Assembly: GCA_029747585.1 (NCBI GenBank)
Contig: JAPEVF010000202.1
Span: 1-64,000, forward strand
Source: Pleurotus djamor
Taxonomy: Eukaryota; Basidiomycota; Agaricomycetes; Agaricales; Pleurotaceae
Direction of reading: 5' to 3'
DNA: 64,000 nt
Shown: positions 23,319-35,063 of the stretch, piece by piece
Layout: every line of letters begins with the position of its first letter
How positions within the stretch are numbered: the stretch's first letter is position 1
The notes under the pieces: generated by a model
Databases searched by the model: none
The model's input: only the letters and a program-made list of their open reading frames with translations
What the model was told of the DNA's origin: nothing
Program-made: the position numbers and the translations under genes

Positions 23319-25666
23319 ATGGCGAACACTCCTCGCTCTCGGACACCGTCCAGAGCCAATACACCTGTCTTAGGGCGCTCCGTCTCCTCGCGCATTATCG
23401 TCCCAACGCTGAGACACTCATCTTCGAAAGCGACGATCACCCCCTCTGTCAGCACCGACAGTTCTCCTCCCCTCCCTGGCCATGTACCCAACCACATCCT
23501 CGATAGTGCTGCTTCTTCTGTGCTGGACCTCGATATGAATGAAGGAATACTGCTCCAAGATGCTGATGCTGACGTAGATGCTGCGGAGGGAGATGAAGTC
23601 CATGTTATGGGGAGCTTGGATACGACAGCAGGAAGCGAGGACTCCAAGCAGTCCCTTAGGGAGCAGCTACGGAAAACACTGAATCACAAACAGCCTATCC
23701 AAGGTCCGTGCCTCGTTGCTTGTATTGCTTTCCTTATATTCCAGTTACGATAACCTCTTCCCTCTAGACCTACCTTCCCCTCGACCGAAGATGGACACAA
23801 TATCGCATGCTACTTGTATGTGGTACTCGTTTGGATACCTGACCTTTTTCTCAATGAATATCTGCAGCCCACCGCTATACCCCTAGAGAATACTACGTAT
23901 TGACCGATGCCGGCAAGCCTGTATTTGTTAGGTGCGTCTAACCCAATATACACTCCGATACGCCCTTATAACTCGTTTTAGTCGACCAGACGACTCCAAC
24001 AACGATCACTTAACGTCAATAATAGGAATAATGCAAGCCCTTGTATCTGTATTTATAGACGAAGGCGACAAGCTACGATGTATCAACACACCCACCTCAC
24101 GGATCACCTTCCTCATTCGCTCCCCATTATATTATGTTTGTTACTCGGATTGGGGAGAACCAGAATCAGTCGTATGTACTCTCACCACCTTCTACTTCCT
24201 TACACTCACACTCATGAAGATAGACTCGATCTCATCTAGAATACCTTCATCTTCAAATCATTAGTATCGTGACTGCTTCGCATCTCCGCAGGCTCTTTGA
24301 ACGGAGAGGAAATTTTGACTTGCGGCGATTGCTAGATGGTCAGCTACTTTGTATTGAGAAAATCATCCACTGACTTTTTGGGCAGGCGCCGAATCCTTTT
24401 TGACATCCATACTGAGCAGACTGGAATTTGACTTGGCCATAAGCACATCGTCACTCTTATGCCTCAAGTTGGACGCCCCTCTACGAAAGCGTGCTGCTGA
24501 CTGTCTCATACCGACAAGTAAGATGAAGGTAGGTTCTCTCTCGATTTGGACTGCCATGTACTAATTTAAGTTCCCGTAGGATGTGCTCTACGTTTTCTTA
24601 GTCGCCAACGGCCGCGTAGTCACTCTGTTGCGGCCCAAGAAACACTCAATACACCCGGCAGGTATGTCACTCCAGTCTCTTCTCTTTCTTCACGCGACTG
24701 AGGTCGCGCAGACATACATATCTTGCTTAACACCATTTACAACCCCTCAATCATCCATTCACCCGCCGCCACATCGTGTGTTCCCATATGCTTGCCCAAG
24801 TTTAATCCATCCGGTTTCATGAATGCATACATATCTTTCCTTCGAAAACCTGAGGATAGCGAAAGCAAGGAAACGACTTCCAGTGACAATCCCGAGGCTC
24901 CATCCGCTGCTAGTGATCCAACCACAATACTTGCCGTCGGAGACGCTCAAGATACCCCAGTGCCATTCCCGACCGACGAGGTTAAAGATAAGAAGGATGA
25001 CACCACCGTAGCCCTTGTTTGTATCAACGGAGCAGGCGAGTTCGATGCCATTCAGGGTTGGTGCGAGTCTGTATCACAGGTTTGGTTATCTTTGTCGCAA
25101 GCAAGTCATGAGTTAACCCCATCACACAGAAACTCGAGAAGGATGGTATCTTGAAGGGAATTGTAACCGCGATTGAAGCTGGCAAGACTGACTATACAAT
25201 CGGCGAACTTTCGATCCCTGGACTACGCCACTTCATCTACAAGTCTCGTGGACAAGTCCAAGTTACTTCTCCTGTGTTTGAGGATCCCTACAACAACGCC
25301 ATGGATCAAAGGCGGTGGGTCATCTAGTTGTTGGCATTTGTCATCGTCACTCAGCCTCACGTTCAGGCTTATCACATTGTATCAAGTACTACATGACGCC
25401 ATCCATGCCAAATCGGGGCAACGTGAGATGTTGAAACTTCAGTATATCAAGACTGAGAAGGAGAGCGTCTTGGGCTGGGTATGTATCTCCCGTGCGAAAA
25501 CGAAGAGATGCTCACTGCGAAGCAGATCACGCAACCCTTCGAACTGTACATCAGCCTATCTCCGATGCTTCCTAAGAGTGCGGCGATTGGTGCCGCAAAT
25601 TCCGTGGTGCGATGGGTCAAGAAAGAGGAAAGTCGCTTGTTTCTCCGGGATGCCCCAGTGTTTTGA
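23319..25666 (+). CDS. MON1: Vacuolar fusion protein Mon1
   Basis: With Ccz1 it forms the exchange factor that activates Ypt7/Rab7 on late endosomes, vacuoles and autophagosomes. The first exon (MANTPRSRTPSRANTPVLG) is Ser/Thr-rich and disordered with an acidic stretch. Longin-type domains follow: EYYVLTDAGKPVFV, IIGIMQALVSVFIDEGDKL, TFLIRSPLYYVCYSDWGEP, then KDVLYVFLVANGRVVTLLRP and LPKFNPSGFMNAYISFL. The C-terminus carries ITQPFELYISLSPMLPKSA and ends ESRLFLRDAPVF, a well-conserved Mon1 ending. Around nine exons; an acidic 'KEDDTT'-like insert lies between longin domains 2 and 3. Confidence 0.93.
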
Positions 25667-25927
25667 GCTGTCGTGTCGATCAGCGTGTTTGTATGTACCA
25701 ACTCGAATATTTTATGTGGGTATTTCACCGGAATGCAGAGTGCCTGTGCGGACTTTTCGGCGTGCGACCACAGTCGCGATCGCGGATCACTTTCCCAACG
25801 TCATCACGATCGTGCCCACATCTCCATCACGCGTCGCCCTAGGTAACTGACTGGCTAACCTTAGGAACGCTATATAAGCTCTGTTTACCTAACCCCCCGC
25901 CTTCGTGCACCTTCCCTCTCTCCCACC

Positions 25928-27933
25928 ATGTCCACGCAACTCCTCAACACCCCGAGCAAGCACCCTTTCTCTCTTTCCGCCATCGTCGACAATACCTGGA
26001 ACACAGTAAGAGAAACTGTCTTTCGGACGGGATGGGGTCCCATGACGAGGTTGGCCGAGGCAGCCGTCGTTTCGTGAGCCTTTGAAGCTCGACGTATCCG
26101 CCAACCCTACTAACGCTCTCCTTGAATCAGACTAATGAATAGGATCCAAGTGGGGGAACTCGCAGTCTCGACCTCATCTCAGACCTATCACTTCGGAGGA
26201 TCGACAGGCGACGAGTCCAATAGCTCATCACTGAAGGCCGAGTTACGCGTAATCAACGACGTATTTTGGGTTCGTCTTTGCACAATGGGCGACCTGGGCT
26301 TCGCGGAAGCGTATATGTATGGAGACGTCGAATGCGACGACCTTGTCTCTCTTTTTCTGGTGATCGATCCCTCCTTCTCCCGAGAGCGTCCTCTTATCTC
26401 GGTTGGCTAGATTTTCTTGGCGAACAAGGAGAATTTGGACAACATGGACTCCAGACTCTCCTACCTGTTTACCCTTCCACAGAAGCTTACCTCATGGCGT
26501 TTCCTCAATACTATCGGAAACGCGCAATCAAATATCTCCGCACATTACGATATTTCTAACGAAATGTTTGCTGGTATGTGCACACACAGCTGCTTCCCCG
26601 ACATATGTGATTCCTTTTCGTAGGATTTCTTTCCCAGGATATGACATACAGTTGTGCCATCTTCGAAGACCTCGACGGTGACTTGACGCGCGGCGTTAAT
26701 AAAACCAAATGGAGCGGCAGTCAAGGTCTGATGCGTATTTCCGATGGCAAAACGGTACATCGTAACGGCATATCTCAAGATGTCGAAGAAGACCATGAAT
26801 TGCATGAAGCCCAATTGCGCAAGCTTCGCCATGTCCTCAAAAAAGCCAACATCCTCCCCGGTCAACGAGTCTTAGAGATTGGCTCAGGTTGGGGCTCTAT
26901 GGCAATTCTCATCGCACAAACGGTTGAAAACACGTCGGTCGATACCATCACTCTGTCGGTCGAACAAATGCATCTGGCACAGTCTCGGATTGTAGATGCT
27001 GGTTTAGAGGATCGAATCCACGTCCACCTGATGGATTACCGGAACATGCCTTCACATTGGGAGGGGGTGTTCGATCGCGTGGTAAGCATCGAAATGATTG
27101 AGCAAGTTGGATCGGAATACCTGGAGAAGTACTGGGAAGTAGTTGATTTCGCCATGAGGCGTGATGGTGGGGTCGGCGTCTTTCAGGTGATAACTATTCC
27201 AGAACCTAGTACGCCTCTCCTCCGATATTTTGCCATCCAGTCCCATAAACGATACTCACAGGATTTGAGAAGTATCTCAGAGAAATTGACTTTATCCGGA
27301 AATGGGTGAGTCAATTTCAATCGCTATGTTTTCATCAGCATTAACCTTCCACTCAGAGTGCGTGACAACCCTAGTTCGCTCCGTATCGGTCCTCATGTCT
27401 TTAGTCTTTCCTGGTGGTATCCTCCCCACCCTCACACTTCTGATGCAGACCATGGAGCGCGGAGCTTCAGGACGGTTGATAGTTGATTCCGTTTCTAACA
27501 TTGGTCCCCATTACGCGCGGACCCTCAGAGAGTGGAGAAGACGCTTCTTGGACAACTTTGAAGAAGTAGTCGTGCCGTCCCTATGCAAAGAATATCCAGA
27601 CGTAATGAGCGGAAAGAATGGTCGCACTGAAATCGAGGTCTTCAAGCGTAAATGGCTTTGTGAGTAATTGGTCGACCTTCCCCTCTTGTGAGTAAAATAC
27701 TTATGCTGCAATATCTCACAGACTACTAGTGCGTCGTTTTTTTTTTCTCCGTGGTTTTAGCTTTCTAAAGGTCTATGTCAGCTGCTACTGTGAAGTGGGA
27801 TTTACGTCCCGTACGCTTGGAGGTGAGTATCCCTCAACCTATTTACGCTGATTTTCTAATCAAATTTGAAGACCACATCATCACTGTCACCAGAGAGGGA
27901 TCTAGAGACTACGGATGTAATGTTTATGAGTGA
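25928..27933 (+). CDS. Cyclopropane-fatty-acyl-phospholipid synthase-type SAM methyltransferase
   Basis: Transfers a methylene or methyl group from S-adenosylmethionine to unsaturated acyl chains (family knowledge); the product in this fungus is unknown. The N-terminal part has FAEAYMYGDVECDDLVSLF, typical of CFA synthases, then NISAHYDISNEMFAGFLSQD and MTYSCAIF. The SAM-binding motif is VLEIGSGWGSMAILIA; YWEVVDFAMRRDGGVGVFQV and the FPGGILPTL block follow. It ends with a short exon finishing REGSRDYGCNVYE. The catalytic region looks intact. A poly-T run near 27735 lies close to a splice site, so the last two exons are less certain. No transmembrane helix is obvious, so it is distinct from fungal sphingolipid C9-methyltransferases, which carry two. 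Confidence 0.85.
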
Positions 27934-28087
27934 CCCCGTACCCCTATCAAACTTGCGCCCTATTTCATGGACATCGCCCTAACACCATTTAGACTTAACT
28001 TCGTACCATGCAGATTTTCAGAGGCTCTTTTGTTCATTGTACACAATCAGAGCGGCTAGATATACTAAAGGACTACATACTAGGTAG

Positions 28088-29633
28088 ATGCTTACTGGAA
28101 TGCTCACGGGTGCTCTTCTGATCGCTGAAAACTTGTCATNAGTGGTTGATGATTCTGGGTTTATCTCATTCTTCGACGAATCCACCTCCCAATCTTCTTT
28201 CNTCNTTCTGCAAGAGCACCCAGANATCCCAGTCAATGACATCCCTACTGGCAGTTTNTTGCTCCCTCCTTTCGTGGATACCCACTTGCATGCCCCGCAA
28301 TTCNTGTACCANGGAGTGGGTTTGCATCTACCACTGATGCAATGGCTTCAGGAATANGCGTACAAAGCAGAGACNCGNCTGGATTCTGATCCNGAACTCG
28401 CTGGCCGCGTNTATGACAGGCTTGCAGACAGGTTAATCGAACAAGGNACGGGNGCNGTGNTGCTGTTNGGTACTATCAACGTCAGGACCAAGTACGTCGT
28501 CCGCCATNATAGGTGGATTCAGGATNANATTGAAANNNTATTATCCAGCTTGATNCTCGCTCGCTCAATGCAGAGCAAAGGTATTCGGGCTTTGGTAGGG
28601 AAGCTATCCATGGACATGTCGTCAGACCCGGAATATGTCGAAGCATCTGCTGAGGCAGCTCTAAAAGCGCTGGATACCTTCGTTGAGGGGTGCAATCAGA
28701 TCACANACGATCTCCCATCGCATTTGCGGTTTGTAGAACCAGTGATCACGCCACGCTTCATCCCTACCTGCTCTGATGCCCTCCTCCNTGGATTGTCGAA
28801 CGCATCGAGGCGTCATGGCTTGCGAGCTCAAAGCCATCTAGCTGAATCATTGGATGAGGTAGAGTGGGTGAAACAACAGAGAGGGAANGACGACATGGCT
28901 GTCTTCGAAGAAGTATCCTAGCGACCCTGAGCACTGANCGCAGNCNACTGANANATTTGACCCATCTAGACCGGGCTCCTTGCGCCGCGCACAATCCACG
29001 CTCACTGNACTTTCCTCACCGAACCTTCTCTGTCACATCTATCGAGGACGCGGACATCGGTGGCACATTGCCCTCTTTCAAACGCATACTTTTCAGCTGA
29101 GCCATTCAAGCTCAAGGAAGCCTTGCGGCAAGGTGTCAAGGTTGGCCTTGGATCGGACATTGCTGGTGGATATAGTCTTGATATCATGAATGCAATGCGG
29201 AGTGCAGTAATGGTATCGAAGATGAGGGAGGGTTCAAGGGTTCTGTCCCCACAGGCAACCTTGGTTGCAGATGCTCGAGTTGATATTGATTGGAAGACGT
29301 CTTTATATCTGGCGACAAGGGGTGGTGCCATCGCTCTCGATCTTCCACAAGGATGTGGCGTCTTCGAGGTTGGCGCACCGTTCGACGCACAACAAAGTGA
29401 GTCCAGATCGAGTTGTCATACACGGATAGTGGATGCGATGCGGAGGGCTGAGCAAACCTACAGTTACACTTTTTGACCCCACGACATATAAAGGAGTAGG
29501 TGCGTTGGATAATTTCGAAGAAAACAACCCCGAGAGTATTTCCATAAACATCGAAGTGCTTGAGAAATGGTGGTGTTTGGGTGACCACCGAAACAGGACG
29601 GGCCTGTGGATCCAAGGTTTGAAAAGNTTGTAA
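28088..29633 (+). CDS. GUD1: Guanine deaminase
   Basis: Zinc amidohydrolase converting guanine to xanthine. Seen: the metal-binding PPFVDTHLHAPQF, HGLRAQSHLAES, an IHAHC motif near 28990, SVAHCPLSNAYFSAEP and the metal aspartate in VGLGSDIAGGYSLDIM. The end, EKWWCLGDHRNRTGLWIQG, is typical of the family. Introns occur near 28470-28560, 28910-28975 and 29395-29500. About 35 single N bases fall in this gene, so several residues and splice sites cannot be read. The start at 28088 (MLTGMLTGALL) is provisional; an upstream exon is possible. Confidence 0.85.
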
Positions 29634-29705
29634 AGATAGTTCCTAAAGAAACACCAAGTACCCTGATGAAAAGTAGCAAAACGTGTGTCGTAAACCTTAC
29701 AACTA

Positions 29706-30962
29706 CTACGAGCCCAGATCTAACGCAATCAATTCTGTCCAAGTTGGAAAGCCGATAACGGAGGGGAGTTCATCCCAGATCTGCTTGCGTAGGGCTGCAA
29801 CGTCCGAGTTNAAGCTGACACGACATGGGCCGCAGGCCGTGCCGTCATGGTCGAGTTCATGAATAGCCTGAAGCATGTAATGGAGAGGCCCCGTTCGTAT
29901 GAACCATGATTTGGATAGCCGTGAGTAAAGCCTTGCGAACGCTTTCGAACAATCGGTGACTGTTGTGCACAGCGGGGCAGGAGCACGCTTCGCGCAAAAT
30001 TGCCTTGAGAAATCGAGGATTGCGTTGATGCGAAATTGAAAGACCAACGTATAGTCTTTGATGTCATGGACATTCAGAGTGGATGATGGTCGTGAAGGAT
30101 GGGCAAACTGAAGTTTGGGGTGGTCTTCCCGAAGCAGGTCATCGAGCCGATATAACGATAGGAAGTAAAGGGCGGATGGTATGACCAGACGAACATTGAC
30201 TTCTCTGGCCAGATTGAGGATATGAATCGGATGGACATATGGATAGCTAAGATCGTCAACAAGGGGGCGACTGAGAGCTTGTTCGACCATGCGATCGTGG
30301 CCTTCTAATGTATAGCACCACGTCTTGCTGAGGAAACTGATTGCGTCTTTACGAAGGTGGGAGATGAAATATTTGGAGGANAGACGTAGAATGCTTGCGA
30401 GGTAATAGAAGTCTTCAAGCTTCTCTTCAGTAAAATCTCTATGGAAAATAGGTCCAAGTTCGGGCTACGCAAAAATGGAAACAAAACTTACGGTCCATCA
30501 TACAAAGCCTTCACCAGNTTAGACAACTCGACAGGATNATCGTACATGGGGACAACAGGGCATCCATCCAGCACTTCTGAAGGAGCCAACGAATCAGGGG
30601 GTGGAAGCTCNAACATCGACTTGAACACTTCGGAATGCCTGGCGACTACCCCACGATGGACCTTGAACGCGGTTTGCTTGTCCTCCGTGACGAGAACGAT
30701 GTTGCCGTCATCGAACCAAGGCTAGCNCAGAATGCGGTTGGATTGATCAGTGACAGTTTNAGCAGNTGCGCACGTACTGACATCGCCTTTCGTCCCTCGG
30801 AATACCCCATCGACGTTGGCCATAATTGAACTCTGGAGAGTGGTACAATGAGGTTGCCTGGTGGTTGGTCGCNNAGANNCAANGTTTGNGCAGGGTCAGT
30901 NNNNANNCTGTCGAGCTTCGAGCNNNTTTCCGTGTTTCCATGTCAACGTCCGTCGACATCAT
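29706..30962 (-). CDS. BTB/POZ domain protein
   Basis: Probable protein-interaction or E3-adaptor protein of a family expanded in mushrooms. The 5' exon starts MMSTDVDMETRK. A BTB domain follows (DDGNIVLVTEDKQTAFKVHR, then VARHSEVFKSMF, LDGCPVVPMYD, VKALYDGP). The C-terminal exon (about 195 residues) begins near AMVEQALSRPLVDDLSYPYV and has the helical region common to these proteins (HILNLAREVNVRLVIPSALY) plus the cysteine pair in ELDHDGTACGPC. Numerous N bases at 30360-30930 blur the first intron(s). The target is unknown. It is convergent with GUD1, 72 bp apart. Confidence 0.75.
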
Positions 30963-31243
30963 CCAACATACGAATCAATCCATTATTGTAAAGCCATAAT
31001 ACAGCTAACTACTTACTTAAATTTAAGTGTACAAACGTTCTACTGCGTAATCAAGGGAAANGGAAAGGGCGGTAAGTTGGTGGTAAGGCAAGGAGGTAAG
31101 TAGGTNAAACTGGCATCTATGAAGAGATCAGGTGTCCGCTACGAAGGGGAAGAGTAGCTTTCACAAAGCGATATGCAAATTGAAGCATAATGTATAGTAG
31201 ATAAATTATACCAACTAAAAAATGTGGTCAGCACCATACAGAG

Positions 31244-34200
31244 CTATCGAACGACGGGGAGAAACTCACAGAATAAAACAGGCAACCAGAAAGAAAACAG
31301 CATCCGATCGTGCTTTTTCTGGATCTTCTGCGTTTGCTTCGTAGTTGGTCGATATCCATACGAATTGATATCTTCATCAGGAACGGCCGTAGGTGCGTAT
31401 TCCGCTCGTCTATTCAGCGGACGCACTTCCGACGATTCAGCTTCAGTTTCCAAAGAACCTCTCGACTGCGCCATCGATGATGACTCTGCTTCACTCGATT
31501 CCAAGGGCGAGGCAACGACAGTCGACTCTTCTGAGCCTTCAGCTTTCGGCGTGTACTGCGGCGGCGGGAGTTCCTCTTGTTGAGGCAACTGCGCCGATGC
31601 CAACGAAATAAGTTTCTCCCACGTAGCACGTATCTCCAACGCCGCGCGTGTCGCACTTGCGGCTTTCTTTTCTTCACCTTCAGAAGTCTCGCTCGTTGGT
31701 GTTTCCCCTCCCAAGAACGTCGACCACCCACTGAGTGGTATGAAGATAGGCATCATCACAGGGATCTGTGGTAGAGCGTTCCAAGGGACACCAGGCAGAT
31801 TAGGCATGTTCGGCATAAGACCTTGAGCGACGGGGAATTGGGCGAACGTCCGCTGGATCATCTCGACAAAAGAAGCTGTCTGTTTGTCAACAATGTGGAC
31901 ATCGCGTTTCTCTTCTGGCACAGAAGGGTTGCTTGGTGGAATCGGGGATTTCTCATCGAGATGCGGAGCAGAGGATTTCCGCCTTCGCGATTGACGATGC
32001 GACGGCCGTGATGGCGGGAGGTTGTCAACGTCCGAGTCTTCTTCGACATCCCCCCACTGAGATTCACCATCATCACCGTCAGTTCTATACCCTGACGACT
32101 CTGGACCAGAGGATATCTCCTCAACATCAACAGGGGCAGGAAGGATACTGTCGAAGAAATTATCCTTGGAGAGTTCCATCGCCGTCTTTGCAGAAGCGTC
32201 CACGATCTGTATATCAGCACCAGCTTGCACAAGTAGTCTCGCACAAGACTGAGCAGACCTGACCGTAGCTAGATGCAACGGCGTGCACCCATTTCGATCG
32301 CGAATATCAAGATCCGCACCCCTCGTTATCAAAAACCTGGTAAGCTCTTCGAACCCAAGGAACGCTGCCAAATGCAATAACGTCTGTCCGCTGTTATTCT
32401 TATGCGAAATGACTGACAACGTGGATAAGGCGTCGGGCGCGGTGTCTTCCTCAAGCGATGTATCGAGAACGAGGAGGAAATCAATTATCAGGGCTTCGAA
32501 ATGTTCGGATTCGGATGCTTGGGCAAGAAGCAGGGAACGGAAATCGTGTTGGAGGGAAGCGACGTGCATCATTGTCGAGGTGTTGGGTGGGGAAGGGTCA
32601 GAACCTGCGTTACCGACTATGCGCATCGCGACGTTCTTTGCATCCTCAATTTTGCCAGTCATTTTCAGACCGACAACTTGTAGCGCAAGTTCCATCCTGC
32701 AGACAGTTCGTTAGCACCAGAAAATGATATACCAGTTCAATAGACTTACAAGGCTCGGTCAGAGTCATCTGAATACGTGAAAAGTGACAAAGGTGCGGAA
32801 GCGTCTTCTGGTTTCGGAATTCCGTCAAACCAAACCGCAACGATGCCAGGTACCGCCCTTGGTGGCAAAATACAAACAAGCGTATTGTCACTCCAACGTT
32901 GCGTCGAACTAGCAGCGACGTCCCCAAATACGCAATTGAGTTGCATAGTAGGATGGAAGTTGGCACCAAGGACGGTAACTTCCACACCTCCATGTGTCGG
33001 ACCACAATTTGGTATGAGACGATGGATCACAGGAAGGGAAAGAGTCAACGAAGGACTAGTTGTGTCAAAGAACATGAGAGGTAATGAGTGTGGGTGCGCA
33101 ATATGATGCTGTGGGGGAGCAATTCCGTTGGTAGGCGGAGAAACCGAGTTAACGTTGACATTGACTTGAGATTGTTGCTGGAATGCCTGTGTCACCGCGG
33201 CGAGCATCTGGAAGTCCATGCTCTGATCATCAGGCGTCACCATCGTATCCGACGATGATTCTGACTCTTGGGAAGAATGCTGTAACGGTGGGAGATCGAG
33301 GAGAGAAGAATGAGAAGCGCCTGGCTGGTCACGAGGGGGTGGGGTCGGTGATCGGGTCATGGGGAGGGTAGAAACAGAGTTAGTGGGAGATGGGACACTA
33401 GATTCGCTCGTCCCACGCAAGAGTTTGTTGCGTTTCCCTCGGGAGTCGTATGGTTTCGCCCGTTTCGCCGAAGCGGCGGCAGTTAGATCCTTGGAACGCC
33501 TGGAGGGTGCACGGCCATCGACATGGGGTAAAAGGTCTCCAGTTATTACTTGAGTTCCTTGAAGCCAGTCTGGATCAGGCAATTGTCCTGGAGACAAACC
33601 ATCTGTGGTAGACTTCCCACTACCATTGTGCAGAGTCGTCTTATGATCATCTGTTATCATTATGGGTCGTGTCGTTCCTGTGCCGACGATTCTTCCTGCG
33701 TGATCCATCATAGTGAAATGGACTAGGAATCCCACTTTCTCACGATGATGGCGGCAATAACATGTTATTCGCAGGGGGAGAACAACAGAGCCAGTCGAGA
33801 AATCGAGGACTTCTGCGCAGTTGAATTGAATGATGCTGGTCGTATCTTCCCTCTGTTTGTGCTTGGTGGCAGAAGGGTTTGCAGGGTCTGGCGGAGAATC
33901 CGAGTCAGAGCGGGCTGGGCGAACGCGGGCGGCAAGTTTCTTGGCCACCCGCTTTGCCTGGGGTAATATGATATATTAGAGGCACTGAGATAATGATTTA
34001 TATGTTATACGCACTTCGCGGGCCTGACAACTCGAGCAGCTTAGTACCCTGTTATGGGGAGGGGAGGCACAGGTGACTGTGGAGGTCAGATACAGGATAT
34101 CAGCCTGTTCCGGATCTGACAGACACATGGGACTGAGAAACAAGAAGGGAGTTGTGGAATTCAAAACAGACCTATCTTGCCCTGTTTTCGCGTCCTTCTC

Positions 34201-34924
34201 TTCGTCGCTGTACCGGGGGGTAGCTTCAACCACTTCCAGGAGCCGATACGATTGTATGAACGGGGATTGGACGAGGCGCTGAAGTCGGCTAGCTCAACGG
34301 TAACGCGAACCTGAGTCTCTACACGAGACTTTGTACCTCCTTCCGGTATGCTTGGTATCATGATAGGGAGGCTAGGAAAGTGTGAGAACGAATAGGACGG
34401 GCAGAAGCTGGGATTGGGGGATCAGTGGAAAGGACATACTTGAAGCACGATTCTTTGGGGGGNCGATAAGACTCTCGACTTTGGGTGATCTTGGGGGTGA
34501 GCGGGGGTAATTGGTTTTNGCGCGTACGTCGGGAAACCCGTTGGTTGGTGATACCGGGACAGCCGCAGTAGAGTGGACGTGAACTGAATGAGGAGAAGTG
34601 GCAGCGTCGTATACGGGGAGAGAGCTGAAAGACGCAGTCGGGGAGCTAATGAGAGACATGAACAGAAAATCGGCCTAGTTGGAAGATCGAGACGTACTCT
34701 TCAAATACGTGATTAACGAGCAGGTCGTCAAGCCTCAGCATGGGGTCGTCGACTGGCTTCGCATTGCCAACGACGTTCATGGCAAAGCTCGAGTGTAGAT
34801 TTACTGGGGTCTTGGTATTTAGCCACGTCGATATGTCGCCGTCGTTGTGCAGAGCGATGGGTCCAACGTCGTCCGAAGGTTCTGGAGTATGTGGTGACGG
34901 TGAGCGCGAGGAGGATGCGTCCAT
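31244..34924 (-). CDS. MGA2: Mga2/Spt23-type membrane-tethered transcription regulator
   Basis: ER-anchored precursor whose N-terminal fragment, once released, activates fatty-acid desaturase and hypoxia genes in yeast. Order: an N-terminal segment (MDASSSRSPSPHTPEPSDD), the conserved DNA-binding-like region in exons between 34.4 and 33.7 kb (VLDFSTGSVVLPLRITCYCR, GFLVHFTMMDHAGRIVG), a basic patch, and an IPT/TIG domain (IHRLIPNCGPTHGGVEVTVL). Ankyrin repeats follow (SGQTLLHLAAFLGFEELTRF, NGCTPLHLATVRSAQSCARL). A single C-terminal hydrophobic helix (MLFSFWLPVLFCEFLPVV) ends the protein. A PPxY motif (ELPPPQYTP) lies before the helix. It is divergent from NUP2 across 139 bp. Three N bases occur in the N-terminal exons. 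Confidence 0.9.
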
Positions 34925-35063
34925 CCTGTCTTGGACGACGACGACGACGGTGGAGAAAGAGTGAGAGTGTGCAAGAGGCGCTTATTTGCACGTGGAGTTC
35001 CAGTACTGTTCCCTTCAGCCAATATTGATAGGCGCCCAGCCCGGTGAAACTTGTAATTCAACC

